This document shows, in pieces, positions 46,872-57,709 of a DNA stretch of 64,000 nucleotides. This DNA comes from Dactylis glomerata. Taxonomy: Eukaryota; Streptophyta; Magnoliopsida; Poales; Poaceae. The notes below the pieces were generated by a model that saw only the letters and a list, made by a program, of their open reading frames with translations, made no database searches and had not been told where the DNA came from. The stretch spans positions 4,261,434-4,325,433 of the forward strand of contig QXEO01000143.1 of the NCBI GenBank assembly GCA_007115705.1, written 5' to 3'. The position numbers and the translations under genes are program-made. Every line of letters begins with the position of its first letter. The first letter of the stretch is position 1.

Positions 46872-49340
46872 ATGGATCCTCCACCTAAAGAGGGCTCGGG
46901 TCAAGTCTCTATGGATGAGTTCAAATCTTTGGAATCATCCATGACTTCCATGACATCTCAAATAAGTGAGATGCGTGAAATGATAGCGCAACTCATGCAA
47001 GCTAAAACTAATGCTCCTCCACCTCCGGAAAAACCCGCTACTCCACAAGTGGAGAATGTGGGGATAGATGAGGAGGGTGCCGACAAAAATGGCGATGCTA
47101 AGTCTTCCACCAAGGGCGACGGGAAAGGTGAATACCCACATTGGTATTCACCCGACCCGCCGGTTCCTCATCCTCATATTAACCATAGAGGTGATCCGCC
47201 TAAGCTTGATGCATTAAACTTTGGTCAATGGCAATATCAAATGATCTCTCATATGCGCAGTTCTTGCATTGAGCTTTGGAGGATTGTTGAAGAAGGATTC
47301 AAGGCCGTGGATCCCACCAACATGACGAGAAGAGAGACGGTCAATAGTCAACTCAATGCAACCGCTCTCCACATGATTCAAGTCGCCGTTGGGCCCAAGG
47401 ACTTGCCTCACATCCAACACTTCTCCACCGCCAAAGAAGCTTGGGAAGGTCTCTCCGATGTTTTCGTTGGCAATGAGAGCATGAAGAAAACAAGATATAT
47501 TGCCTTCTCAAATCAAGCGGAGGGATTCTTCATGATGGATGGTGAGGATCATCAAGAGATGTATAGAAGACTCAAGGCTATTGCTACCACCTTCAAGAAC
47601 CTCGGTGCTCACCATATTGATGATGAGTGGATCAATATGAAGTACATTCTTGCTCTCACTCCATATGAGCCCGCGGATGTGAAGAGTGTTCAAGGAAAGC
47701 ACAACTTCAATGAGATGACCTCCAATCAAGTGATGCAAGAGATTCAAGCCTACAAGGTTTCCGCACAAAATGCGGAAGATGCTCATGCTCGTGCCATAGG
47801 AATGCAAAGAAGCTCCAATCTTGCATTAAAAGCTAGTGTGGTTGAGAAAGAGCTTCCACATCAAGCAAGCATTGAAGCAAGGCTTGAGATGTGTCCCGAG
47901 GACATAAGACTTGAGTACAATGAGCACATGGCCTTCTATGGAAAAACCTTTTGGGTTGATCCACACAATGCTAAAGAAGACAATCAAAGAAGAAGCAAGT
48001 CAAGTGGCTATCAAAGGAATGACAACAATGGTCAAAGGGTGAGGACTTGATACAATTGCAATGATAGATTTCACTTTGTTGCCGAGTGCCCTTATGAGAA
48101 GAGAGAAGACCATGGTGGAAAGCTCATCCTCAAAAGCAAGACCAAGTCACCTTCCAAGAAGCCATTTGTGAAGAAGGGTGGACCGAAGAAGAAACAACCA
48201 AAATTTGTGTTCTTGACTCAAGAAGAGTACTCCGCAAATGAGAGTGATGAAGAAGAAACCACAACTAGTGAGATGGCCGCAATGGCAACCACCTCCACTT
48301 CCTCCACATCACTCTTTGAATCCCCCAATGAGGACTCTCTTCTCAAGAACGTCAAGTGCCTTATGGCCAAGTCTTCCGAGGTATCACCCACATCTTTCTC
48401 TTCCTCTAAGACAAATGATGCTTCCTTGAATGATCTTGCTAGTCGTAGAGTAAAGGAAGAAATTGTTGCTTTTGATGATTATGTGTCTAGTGTAGATGGT
48501 GTTCACAAGCTTCATTTTGAACGTCTATTGAGCCAATATGGTAAAACTCTTGAAAAACTAGATGAACAAATGAGGCTTGAAAAAGAATATGCTCAAGATA
48601 TTGCCTCACTAACCGAGTCTCTTGAAGAAGAGCAAGAGGAACGAGCAACTCTTGAAGAGAAGCTCGATTCCATTGAGGAAGCTAATAATGAAGTTATTTC
48701 CAAACTCATTAAAGAGCGTGACCATGCTCGTGCTAAAGTAAAAATGCTTAAAAAGGAAAAAGTTGAATTTGGTGTTGGTCATGATATACTTGTTAAGGAT
48801 TTGGAAGATCTTGACAAGGCTCACAAGGGCTTGAAAAGAGAACACTCTATTCTTACCAAGTCACATGAACAACTTCAAATTCAATTGACTAAGAATAATG
48901 TGCCTAGTTCTTCTACTTCTACTTGTGATCATGCAAATGTTATTGAAGAAAATGCTAGGTTGAAAGATGAGCTTGCCAAGTCCTCCATTCCCATAGGTGA
49001 GAAAAACTTGAATGACCTTTTGAGTAAGCAAAAGGCATTTGGTGATAAAACGGGGATTGGCTTTGTCTCAAAGAAGAAGAAGAAGAACATCAAGAAAAAG
49101 AAGGCCAAGCCCGCACAAGCAAAGAAGGATCCTATTGTGGGTGGCAAAGCCACTCATGATGATCATGCGGGAATTGCTAACCCTCACTATGTTTTATTTC
49201 GTGATTATTATGGTGATGTTTATGCAAAATATGTTGGTCCAAATGATGGTTATGTTGCTTGGTCTATTTGGGTTCCAAAGACCCTTGTTGCTAACAAAAG
49301 AGGACCCATTGAGAAATGGGGACCTAAAACCAAGCAATAA
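46872..49340 (+). pseudogene. gag: Copia B gag
   Basis: Starts at ATG 46872 (MDPPPKEGSG), 35 bases after the primer site. The gag body spans about residues 90-300 (PPKLDALNFGQW, LWRIVEEGF, FHHDEW-like blocks). The frame is interrupted by TGA 48048-48050, exactly at the first Cys of the zinc knuckle (expected C..C....H....C; the rest is visible as YNC...FHFVAEC). The same frame then continues through an acidic and coiled-coil C-terminus (about 48500-48960) and a Lys-rich tail to TAA 49338-49340. The homologous Copia A gag keeps the knuckle. One nonsense mutation therefore disables gag. Confidence 0.87.
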
Positions 49341-49353
49341 TCTCTTGTAGGAC

Positions 49354-52300
49354 TATGCTTCCGGTGGATCAAAATGGGTGCTTGATAGTGGATGCACAAG
49401 TCATATGACCGGAAGCAAGGAGATTACGACGGAGATGAGGCCTAATGACAACAATATAACCGTCACTTATGGAGACATGTCACAATCCGAGGTATTGGGT
49501 CTTGGCAAGGTGGTGGTCGCACCGGATATTTCCCTTGTGGACGTCATGCTTGTTGAGACCCTAGGTTACAATTTACTTTCAGTTCGTGCACTTGGTAAGA
49601 TGGGCTTTGCCGTCTTCATTGATAATGAAATTGTGGTACTCTTGTGGAGCAAGTCTCTAAAGGTCGCTTTCGTTGGGCACATTGAAAACAACTTGTATGT
49701 GGTGGACTTCTCGGGGAAGACCACTACAAGTGCAATGTGTTTATTTGGAAAGGCCGATGTGGGTTGGCTTTGGCATCGCCGACTAGCCCATGTCAATATG
49801 AGAACTTTGCAAAGCCTTCACAAGGGTGGCCACATACTCGGACTAAAAGAGAATGTTTCTTTTGCCAAAGATCGTGTTTGCAGGGCTTGCGTTCTAGGAA
49901 AAATGCATGATTCTCCCCACCCAAGCAAGACTATCATTTCTTCCAAGAGGATCTTGGAGCTCCTTCATGTGGATCTTTTTGGTCCTCCCTCTCATGCAAG
50001 TCTTGGTGGGAAGAAATATTGTTTGGTGATTGTTGATGACTATTCAAGATATACTTGGGTCTACTTCTTCAAGCATAAGAGTGAGACTCAACAAACCGTC
50101 ATCGACTTTGCCAAGGAAGTTGAACGTCAACATGGGCAAACTATTTTGGCAATTAGAAGTGACAATGGCTCGGAGTTCAAGAACTACACCTTAAATGGAT
50201 TTCTTAGTGATGAGGGGATTCGTCATCAATATTCCGCTGCATACACCCCTCAACAAAATGGTGTAGCCGAAAGGAATAACCGGACTCTTATGGATATGGC
50301 TAGGTCCATGTTGGCGGAGTTTAAGTCTCCATACAACTTTTGGGCCGAAGCTATCTCTACGGCTTGTCACTCTTCAAACCGGCTCTTTCTCCGCAAAGGC
50401 CTAAACAAGACTCCATATGAAATACTCACCGGAAGCAAGCCCAACATCTCCTACTACCGGGTTTTCGGGTGTAAGTGTTTCTTTCAAAGAAAAGGAGTTC
50501 GTTTAGGTAAATTTGATCCGAAAGCAATAGAAGGTATTTTTGTTGGTTATGGTGCCGAATCCCACACTTATAGAGTCTTCAACAAGTCCACCGGACGTGT
50601 TGAAGAATCTTGTAGTGTGGTATTCGAAGAAAATGACGGCTCCCAAGGGGGGCGAGATGTTGTTTCTTGTGATGTAGATGATGAAATACCTCGAGAAGCC
50701 ATAGGAAGAATGGGCGTGGGATTTTTCCGCCCCATTGAGGGACACCTTGTGGCGGACCGAGAAGGACTATGCTCTACTCAAGTGGAGCCTTCATCTTCAC
50801 AAGCTCATCAAGCCTCTCCCAAGGAAGCAACTAATGCACCAACCGAAGAACAAGACAAGGACCTTCATGAAGAAGAAGGGGCACCACCATCCTCTCCGGT
50901 TATCTCATCCGCCCCCAATTCTTCACAAGACCAAGATCAACCTACTCATGAAGATAATGATGATCAAGGTCAATTTTATGGTCAAGACGGGGACCAAAAT
51001 GATCAAGATGATCAAGTGACTCCTCCAAGGTCAAATGAGGAGATCGAAGCCCGTCGCAAGAAAAGAGTTGAAAGGGATTTGGAGCTTAAAGGTCATACCC
51101 TTGAGAGGGTTATTGGAGATTTAAGAAGCAAAGTGTCAACCCGGCGTCAATTGGCACAATTTAGCTCTCATCATGCTTATATCTCCATGGTTGAACCCAA
51201 GAAAGTATTTGAAGCTCTTGAAGATCCGGATTGGTTGGATGCTATGCATGAAGAACTCAACAACTTCAAGCGCAATAATGTATGGGTGTTAGTGGAGAAG
51301 CCAAAGGAGTGCCGCAATGTGATTGGCACAAAGTGGATATTCAAGAACAAGCAAGATGAGCATGGAATTGTTGTGAGGAACAAGGCTAGATTGGTTGCTC
51401 AAGGTTTCTCTCAATTGGAAGGAATTGACTTTGGAGAAACTTATGCTCCCGTGGCTCGCCTTGAGTCCATCCGTATCCTTCTTGCATATGCCACTCATCA
51501 TAACTTTAAGTTGCAACAAATGGATGTTAAAAGTGCTTTTCTAAATGGTCCATTGAAAGAGGAAGTGTATGTTAAGCAACCCCCGGGGTTTGAGGATCTC
51601 AACTTTCCGAACCATGTCTACAAACTCCATAAGGCACTCTATGGCCTTAAACAAGCCCCACGTGCGTGGTATGAGCACCTTAGGGAGTTGTTGTTAGACC
51701 GTGGGTTTGAAGTTGGGCAAATCGATCCCACTCTTTTTACTAAGAGGGTCAATGGGGAGCTTTTCGTATGCCAACTATATGTTGATGATATTATCTTTGG
51801 CTCTACTAACAAAGCTTTTAATGATGAGTTTTCAAAGCTTATGACCGATAGGTTCGAGATGTCTATGATGGGCGAAATGAAGTTCTTTCTTGGTTTTGAA
51901 ATCAAGCAATTGAAAGAAGGGACTTTCATTAATCAAGCCAAATATGTCCAAGACATGCTCAAGAGGTTCAAGATGAAGGAACTAAATGGGACCGCCACAC
52001 CAATGGCCACAAAATGTCATCTTGAACTTGATCCCAATGGTAAAGATGTGGATCAAAAGGTATACCGTTCTATGATCGGTTCTTTGCTTTACCTTTGCGC
52101 ATCTAGACCCGATATTGTGTTGAGTGTAGGTGTGTGTGCAAGGTATCAGGCCGCTCCTAAAGAAAGCCACCTTATGGCGGTTAAGAGAATCTTTCGATAT
52201 TTGGTTCATACCCCAACTTATGGGCTTTGGTATCCCAAAGGCTCGGATTTCTCCCTTTGTGGCTTCACGGATTCGGATTGGGCCGGTGACAAGGATGATA

Positions 52301-52731
52301 GGAAATCAACCTCCAGAGCTTGCCAATTTCTTGGTAGGTCTTTGGTGTGTTGGTCTTCTAAGAAGCAAAATTGTATATCTCTCTCCACCGCCGAAGCCGA
52401 ATACATTGCCGCCGCAAGTGGTTGCACTCAATTGTTGTGGATGAGGCAAACTTTAAAGGAATATGGTGTCAATTGTGACAAAGTGCCTCTTTTATGTGAC
52501 AATGAGAGTGCTATCAAGATAGCCTATAATCCGGTGCAACATTCAAGAACCAAGCATATTGAGATCCGGAATCATTTTATTAGAGATCATGTTGCCCGTG
52601 GTGATATTGAGCTTGCATATGTGAGCACCAAGGATCAACTTGCCGATATATTCACGAAGCCCCTTGATGAAGCAAGATTTGGATATTTGAGGAATGAGCT
52701 AAATATCATTGATTCAAGGAGTGTGGCTTGA
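49354..52731 (+). CDS. pol: Copia B pol: protease, integrase, RT, RNase H
   Basis: Uninterrupted frame, +1 relative to gag, with a TAG at 49351-49353 before it. Domains in order: aspartic protease DSGCTSHMTG (about 49384), GAG-preintegrase WHRRLAHVN with C..C, integrase core (VDLFGP, RSDNGSEF, NGVAERNNRT), a Gln/Asp-rich linker, RT (WIFKNKQD, LQQMDVKSAFLNG, LYGLKQAPRAWY, YVDDI) and RNase H (DSDWAGD, STAEAEYIAA, DNESA). No ATG precedes the protease motif, so translation would need gag-pol frameshifting or readthrough. All catalytic motifs are present. It ends at TGA 52729-52731. Confidence 0.92.
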   Translation, partial: YASGGSKWVLDSGCTSHMTGSKEITTEMRPNDNNITVTYGDMSQSEVLGLGKVVVAPDISLVDVMLVETLGYNLLSVRALGKMGFAVFIDNEIVVLLWSKSLKVAFVGHIENNLYVVDFSGKTTTSAMCLFGKADVGWLWHRRLAHVNMRTLQSLHKGGHILGLKENVSFAKDRVCRACVLGKMHDSPHPSKTIISSKRILELLHVDLFGPPSHASLGGKKYCLVIVDDYSRYTWVYFFKHKSETQQTVIDFAKEVERQHGQTILAIRSDNGSEFKNYTLNGFLSDEGIRHQYSAAYTPQQNGVAERNNRTLMDMARSMLAEFKSPYNFWAEAISTACHSSNRLFLRKGLNKTPYEILTGSKPNISYYRVFGCKCFFQRKGVRLGKFDPKAIEGIFVGYGAESHTYRVFNKSTGRVEESCSVVFEENDGSQGGRDVVSCDVDDEIPREAIGRMGVGFFRPIEGHLVADREGLCSTQVEPSSSQAHQASPKEATNAPTEEQDKDLHEEEGAPPSSPVISSAPNSSQDQDQPTHEDNDDQGQFYGQDGDQNDQDDQVTPPRSNEEIEARRKKRVERDLELKGHTLERVIGDLRSKVSTRRQLAQFSSHHAYISMVEPKKVFEALEDPDWLDAMHEELNNFKRNNVWVLVEKPKECRNVIGTKWIFKNKQDEHGIVVRNKARLVAQGFSQLEGIDFGETYAPVARLESIRILLAYATHHNFKLQQMDVKSAFLNGPLKEEVYVKQPPGFEDLNFPNHVYKLHKALYGLKQAPRAWYEHLRELLLDRGFEVGQIDPTLFTKRVNGELFVCQLYVDDIIFGSTNKAFNDEFSKLMTDRFEMSMMGEMKFFLGFEIKQLKEGTFINQAKYVQDMLKRFKMKELNGTATPMATKCHLELDPNGKDVDQKVYRSMIGSLLYLCASRPDIVLSVGVCARYQAAPKESHLMAVKRIFRYLVHTPTYGLWYPKGSDFSLCGFTDSDWAGDKDDRKSTSRACQFLGRSLVCWSSKKQNCISLSTAEAEYIAAASGCTQLLWMRQTLKEYGVNCDKVPLLCDNESAIKIAYNPVQHSRTKHIEIRNHFIRDHVARGDIELAYVSTKDQLADIFTKPLDEARFGYLRNELNIIDSRSVA

Positions 52732-53231
52732 GCATCTTGCAAATACACCTACTTTTCAATACTTGTTTGGCTTAGGTGTGGGCATGGAGATAGGGGGAGT
52801 GCGGTTCTAATCAATTGGGCTATCCCCCCCCCATAATGCCGATAGTAACAAAATTGTTCTCTTTCTATCATTCTTGTGATATATGAGTTTCAATGACGAG
52901 TATTGGTTATGGACCCAAGATACATCTTCGCGGTCCAATGCCATAACACTCATACATGGTGGCCTCGGCCACCGACCTCTTCCTTTTTGAAGAATTGATT
53001 CCTTGCAAATTCTATTTGAGTTTATTGAACTTTTTCGTCATTGTCTCTATCCTTGAAATGGGAAGGCACTTGCATTGGATTTTCCAAAGATTTCTTGTGT
53101 TTGCAATGTCAAGTGCCGAGAACCACTCCATGCATGTTTTCTATCCTAAGCCCACTTATCTAAAGCCAAAGCATCCTCTCTTGCATGCCCAGAATTTCCT
53201 GAAAATCAAAGTCATCAGTTTTGTGTCATCT

Positions 53232-53483
53232 TGACCGGCTATAGCCGGTCCTTCACCGGACATAGCCGGGGTGCGGCTTTAGCCGGCCCACCCGGCTATA
53301 GCCGGCCTGGGGTTTTCGAGCCCAACTCATAAGGCTGTGGGGGTGAGGGTTTCCTCAGTTACCCCCACGCCTATCTTCCTCCGCTCGAGCCTCTCCCTTG
53401 GAGCCGCCGCCGCCGTCAATCGCCTCTCCTCCGGCCGCCGGTGCCCCCTCATCGGCCGGCCATCCTCTCCGGCGCCCTCCCCC
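53232..53483 (+). promoter_or_regulatory. Leader and putative promoter of Copia B ORF3
   Basis: 53232-53310 holds two full CCGGCT-type palindromes and several partial ones. 53380-53483 is a GC-rich leader with CCGCCGCCG and ccggccgccgg runs before the ATG, much like a plant gene 5' UTR. The layout equals that upstream of ORF3 in Copia A. No clear TATA box was found. Confidence 0.45.
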
Positions 53484-55370
53484 ATGGATCAGGGTACTCT
53501 CCCCTAACTTCTCCTCTCTCTCTCTCTCTCCCTAGGTCTCCCTAGGGTTAGGGTTGATTGCTTCTTGGTACCTTGTTGTTCATCTGGGAGACTTTGGATT
53601 CATGATTCCTCCTGCATTGCATAGATTGAAAACACCTGACTAGTTTTGGTGGCCTACTCCTGAGATTTCGTTTTTGCTCATCTGGTCCGGCTAAAGCCGG
53701 TGTCAGACCGGCTTTTGCCGGCCTGAGACCGGAAATAGCCGGTGTAGATCACCAACGACTGTCCTGTTTTTTTCCTTCTGTGCTATTGCTCTTTGATCCT
53801 CTGGCATGCATGCTCATCCTATATGCCATCTACCTATGTGCTGTTTGCAGGTGGTTCTCGACCCAAGCGGTCTCGCTATGTTGATCCTTCTCTTGCCCGC
53901 CGTCAAGATCATCACGATGCTCGTATGACCGCTGCTATGAAGAAGAAGCGGTTGGAAGAACGAAAGAAGAAATCTCTGTTTGCTAACATTGGTGATCTCA
54001 AGAAGTTGTCCAAGCAAGAGTACCGTGAGTTCCGTGAACAGAAGTTCTATGCCATGCCTAGGGACATCGACAGTGGTTCCTTCTACCGGTCAGAGCATCA
54101 GAGGATCTATGAGCAGGTTTATGAGACCATGAGCACAAAGGTTTGCCCCATGAAGTTCACCAACATTGCATCGTTGTCCAGGGATGAGTACTTTGCTGAT
54201 GCTCTCTGGGTCACTCAGAAGTTGGGGTTGCACAAGTTGATGGTATTCAGACAAGACTATAATCCTCGTTTGATCCAGCAGTTCTTTGCCACTTTGGAGT
54301 TTGATACTCGGGATGAGGTTGGTTTCACTTGGATGTAAGGTGAAGTAAGGAAGAGCTCTACCATCTCTCGCTTCGGGCAGCTCTTGGGCTATAGGTTTGA
54401 TGGCATTCATCGACCTAGAGGTGCCCGTTTGCATCTTGACACCACAGAGTACAACAAGAGGAAGATCCAGTGTCTCTATGGTCCCGGGGGCAGAGCGGGA
54501 GAGACTGCAAATCTCCTTCCCCTCTATGATATTCTGCTTCGGATGTTTCGTGCCAACATTGCTCCAAGTGGGGGCAACAATGATTCTATCAGAGGTGGAC
54601 TTGTGCATCTACTCCACCATGCCCGTCTTGTCTTCGAGGCCGGAAGGGAGTGTGAAGGGATGGAGCTCGATGTGATGTACTTTATCTTCATGGAGATGAA
54701 GATTGCTATGCTTGACAGGAAAATCCCTCCTTTTGCTCCATTTATCATGAGACTTATCATTGACAGAGGCATTGAAGGAGACTTTGAGATTGAGCAAGAT
54801 TTTCTAGATGAAGAGTTGGAAGTGCACAAGCCCAACAAGCTATACAAGAAGACCGCTCATTTGGTGTCTAGCACCTCAAGTGCTTTTCCCTCTTCGAGCG
54901 ATGCGTTGGGTGGCAACCGCTATGCTAGTGGTTGTAGGAGGAAGAACGCGGATCCACCAAGTGGTGGAATGGGTCAAGAGATGAAGAAACTCAAGTGGTG
55001 GCAAAGGGCTTTGTTTTGCATGAAAAATGATGTGCGTCAAACTCAATACAAGGACTATGTAGACCGCAAGCACATTCACAAGAAGCAAAGGGATTTGGAT
55101 GCTCGTTTGAGGGCTGTGGAGAAGGGCAAAGGAGCTAGCCATGAAGAGGAGTCCCAAGAGCAAGATATATCCGGGGACACTTTTTCATTTGGCAAGTGGA
55201 ATGAGGGCTCATCTTTTGATTGGAAGGAGCTAGCCGAAGTCACATCCAAGGGCAAGGAAGCCATTGATGAAGAAGATGAAGAAGGAGATGGAGATGATGA
55301 TGAAGAGGAAGAAGATGATGACCAAGAGGATGATGAGGATGATGAGGACTTTGATGACGTTGAGGAGTGA
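53484..55370 (+). pseudogene. Copia B ORF3, spliced, one stop
   Basis: Exon 1 is 53484-53493 (ATGGATCAGG). The intron is 53494-53850, starting GTACTC and ending TTTGCAG. Exon 2 is 53851-55370. The intron holds a (TC)n run, a telo-box-like ctagggttaggg and palindromes at 53686-53742. The product parallels Copia A ORF3: the GGSRP-like start, an EYREFREQKFYAMPR region, QQFFATL, TWM, IAPSGGNNDSIRGGLVHLL, and a very acidic C-terminus. TAA at 54336-54338, in the middle of the conserved region, interrupts the frame, which then continues unchanged. Its function is unknown; it is not recognisably an envelope protein. Confidence 0.72.
53686..53742. repeat. Palindromes in the ORF3 intron of Copia B
   Basis: One full copy (ccggctaaagccgg) and variants ccggcttttgccgg and ccggaaatagccgg within 57 bp of the intron. 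Confidence 0.8.
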
Positions 55371-55408
55371 TCTCGTGTTGTTGTCTTCCTTTTTAGCGTC
55401 TTGATGCC

Positions 55409-55843
55409 AAAGGGGGAGAAAGTCCTATTTGCATGTGTCGTTTCCATTTGGATTTGTTATGGTTTTCCATTTGGATTTGGTTGGGTCACAAGCTCTTATC
55501 GTGTGCTTGCTCGCTTGTGTCCCATGGTTGAACTTGGTTTATCACCTACTACTATGTGTTGAACTATGTGCTATTATCATGTGTAGTAGTCTTTATGATT
55601 ATCCTAAGTGATCCTACTTGCTATATATCTTGTCATATTATGTGCTATTGAATTATTATATATCTTGTGCACATATGGATCACATTATAAAATCTAGGGG
55701 GAGTTCTTATTATTGATGTGCCTTTGTATTCAAATACAAAATTCAAAATAAGGCACATAGCAAGGGGGAGCTCCGTCGATATTTTATATTGCTTGAAACA
55801 TGCAAAATTATGTATTGTCATCAAACACCAAAAAGGGGGAGAT
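55409..55843 (+). promoter_or_regulatory. Repeated polypurine tracts of Copia B
   Basis: gggggag-type tracts lie at 55409-55418, 55696-55703, 55762-55770 and 55829-55841, the last directly before the 3' LTR. Another is at about 52793-52800, after pol. The spacing resembles that of Copia A. Confidence 0.78.
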
Positions 55844-57018
55844 TGAAAGAGCATTTCCCGCCTAATTGATTTTGGCGTTTGTTAAAAATACATTATCTAT
55901 TAATGTGGTGATTATGCTTTGCAGGATTTTATTATATTCTTGCACAAGATATTGGGTTTCCTATATTATACTTGAGAATTAATATTGCCCAAAGGAAATT
56001 CTTAAGGAAATGGTTCAAATATGCTCTAGGAGATGGTTTCTATGAAGTTTGGCCAGGAAGGCCGGCTTTAGCCGGTCCCCAGACCGGCTATAGCCGGACT
56101 GCCCTGTTTCGGAAGAAGCTCTGCGCCTCTGGCGTAACCCAGCTATTTGTCCGGCTATTTCCGGCAGGGCCGGATTTTTCAGACCGGCTTTAGCCGGTGT
56201 GGAGGCCGGCTTTAGCCGGTGTGACCGGCTTTAGCCGGACTTAACTCCGGCTTTAGCCGGACTTTCCTGGCTGGCAACGGTCAGATTTTGGGGGGGTATA
56301 AATACCCCCACCTTCTTCTCCAATGAGCTGCTCGTCCCAAGAAGAAGAACACCATTATTTTGAGCCACCAAATCAACTAGATCTCCTCCCTCAACCCACC
56401 AAAGCTCTTGATCTTTGGAGAATCGAAGGAGAAGACCATCATATACATCCTCACCGAAGCGATTTACTTTCCCCTCTCATTTGCTTGAGGGCCCTTGTGT
56501 CTTGGGTTCCCTTGTGTCCCAAGACCTTGATTTGTGTATTTGATATATTGCTACTTGTTGTTTGACAGCATTGTGTTGTACTTGGGAGCCTCCAATTCGG
56601 TTGTGGATGCGTGCCCCAAGATTGTAAAGGCCGGTTCCGCCTTGAGGAATCCCTTAGTGGAAAGTGAGCTAGGCCTTTGTGGCGGAAGCTTGCACCGGAG
56701 AATAGGGTGAGCCTTTGTGGCGTTGGTTAGGCCTTTGTGGCAACCACACCCCTCCAACGTAGACGTACTTCCCCTAAAAAGGAAGGAACTACGGGAATTA
56801 CATCCGTGTCTCCGTGTGCTCCACTCTCGGTTACCTCTATCCTTTATTGCCTTTACTTATTGTATCTTGCTTAGCTTGCTAGTTGTCTTATAGGTAAATT
56901 CACCTTAGTTGCATATCTAGAGAATTTACCTTTGTGTCAAGCCTAAATTGGAAAAAGAATTAAAATTTGAGTAGCACCTATTCACCCCCCCCCTCTAGGT
57001 GCCCTTACGATCCGTTCA
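55844..57018 (+). repeat. Copia B 3' LTR
   Basis: 1175 bp, nearly identical to the 5' LTR, followed by atagt at 57019-57023. Confidence 0.93.
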
Positions 57019-57651
57019 ATAGTCCCATACTTCCTTGGCGGTGCACAAGTTGTTGATGTGTACCGCATGAGTATCCGGTACGGCTTGTTGAAGGAGATGC
57101 TTGGCGGTGGCATTGAGTTGCTCATCAACTTCTTCCCTTCCGGTCAAGTTGAGAGGATCATGAGGTGCAAAGCAATTTTGGATGACCCTCCACAAATGAG
57201 TAGAAGAGCTAGAAATATGAGATTTCATTAGACCTTGCCATTTAATAAAATTGCGAGAATCAAGCTTAGGTGGAGATCCCATGTTGTTAATGTGTGGCAT
57301 AGGATAATGGACCGGTGGAGGGGAGTAAGTGTTAGGGGGTGGAATGTAAGCACCCTTTGCCGGACCATCATTTTCCTTAGGAGGGTCACCTTTATTCTCG
57401 GCGGAGGTGGAGCCATTGTTAGGTGGCTTCACCTTAGCCAAGGAGAGTTCCACAATAGGTGTGGTGTTTGGGTCGGTGGGCCCGGAAGGTTTTCTTCCAA
57501 AATATTCCTCAAACATAGCCTTCATCTCCAATCTCATGGTGGTTTGCATTGTGTCCAAGGACGCCAAATGCTCCTCACGTGAGATTGAAGAGGAAGAGAT
57601 AGATGGAGGAGTATCTTCGGGAGGAGTTTCTTTACTCTTATCCCCTTCCAT
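57019..57651 (-). pseudogene. gag: Copia A gag, N-terminal part
   Basis: Starts at ATG 57651 (MEGDKSKETPPED), 46 bases past the primer site on the minus strand. It has a Pro/Ser-rich N-terminus, then PPKLDSRNFIKWQ, LWRVIQNCF and LCTAKEVWDY, the start of the gag body. The frame is cut at 57024 by Copia B and resumes at 45642, at the W-D-Y / L-T-M-L-F junction. It is intact up to the break. Confidence 0.88.
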
Positions 57652-57709
57652 AGTCGCTCAAACTCTTAGGCGGTTAAGCCCGAATAAGAGACCACGCTCT
57701 GATACCAAT

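Larger units (their letters stand above)
45648..57018 (+). mobile_element. Copia B: Sirevirus-like Ty1/copia element
   Basis: Plus-strand element of 11371 bp with LTRs of 1175 bp each (45648-46822 and 55844-57018) reading TGAAAGAGC...CCGTTCA, flanked by atagt (45643-45647 and 57019-57023). The initiator-Met primer site is at 46824-46836. The order is gag, pol in another frame, spliced ORF3, four polypurine tracts, LTR. I count about eight substitutions and two one-base indels between LTRs (about 0.7%). Relatedness to Copia A is clear in proteins and LTR ends, but the LTR interiors differ. Confidence 0.93.
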
